A DNA stretch of 6,566 bases from an uncultured Veillonella sp. (GTDB taxonomy: Bacteria > Bacillota > Negativicutes > Veillonellales > Veillonellaceae): positions 1 through 6,566 of the forward strand of contig URZS01000064.1 in the NCBI GenBank assembly GCA_900552445.1, read 5' to 3'. The position numbers were made by a program, and so were the translations under genes. Positions 6,488-6,566 of the stretch are shown here, piece by piece (within the stretch, counting starts at the first letter, position 1; each line of letters starts with the position of its first letter). The notes below the pieces were generated by a model. That model was given only the letters and a program-made list of their open reading frames with translations, had not been told where the DNA came from and ran no database searches.

Positions 6488-6519
6488 ATTATAGTATCAT
6501 AGAGAATTAAAAAATTCAA
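6488..6519 (-). promoter_or_regulatory. Probable thrS promoter
   Basis: A perfect TATAAT on the minus strand (complement of 6488-6493) lies about 8 nt upstream of the expected 5' end of the T-box leader. The best -35-like hexamer is TTGAAT (complement of 6514-6519), but its 20-nt spacing is long, so the -35 assignment is weak. The -10 is convincing because of its placement relative to the riboswitch. Confidence 0.65.
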
Positions 6520-6520
6520 T

Positions 6521-6533
6521 ACAGTTTAACTGT
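6521..6533. repeat. Palindrome upstream of the thrS promoter
   Basis: ACAGTTTAACTGT is a perfect inverted repeat with 6-bp arms around a central T. It lies just upstream of the -35 region of the thrS leader promoter. It could be an operator, or the relic of something belonging to the gene beyond the window. Nothing else supports a role. Confidence 0.4.
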
Positions 6534-6566
6534 AAATTTCACAAATTCTATAAATTATAAAGTTCA

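Overview
The window looks like chromosomal DNA of a low-GC, Gram-positive-lineage bacterium that uses T-box and ribosomal-protein-leader regulation. A Negativicute close to Veillonella is my best guess. It rests on protein character, AT-rich intergenic DNA and the pairing of organic-acid carriers with this housekeeping cluster, not on a database match. No mobile element, CRISPR array, tRNA or rRNA gene is visible, and I do not see a new multi-gene system.

Layout, left to right. Positions 1-947 hold the translation operon infC-rpmI-rplT on the minus strand, with rplT cut by the window edge after 13 bases. infC starts at a rare AUU codon. It is preceded by a leader of about 120 nt with mutually exclusive antiterminator and terminator helices (the L20-leader type of autoregulation) and a clear sigma-A-like promoter. 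Positions 948-1232 are a very AT-rich intergenic stretch with short repeated and dyad elements. A DASS/SLC13-type dicarboxylate/anion transporter follows on the plus strand (1233-2726). It converges, through a perfect bidirectional hairpin terminator, on an MFS carrier on the minus strand (2806-4011). A second bidirectional terminator (4186-4236) ends thrS, the threonyl-tRNA synthetase gene (4270-6180, minus strand). thrS is preceded by a full T-box riboswitch (about 6225-6480) and its promoter.

How it fits together. The minus-strand order thrS ... infC-rpmI-rplT recalls the thrS-infC-rpmI-rplT neighbourhood seen in many bacteria, here separated by two organic-anion transporter genes with their own signals. 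The translation genes are controlled at the RNA level: thrS by uncharged tRNA-Thr, the ribosomal operon by its leader, and infC additionally by its start codon. The two transporters probably serve organic-acid uptake or exchange. Their substrates cannot be fixed from sequence, and they may share regulatory sites.
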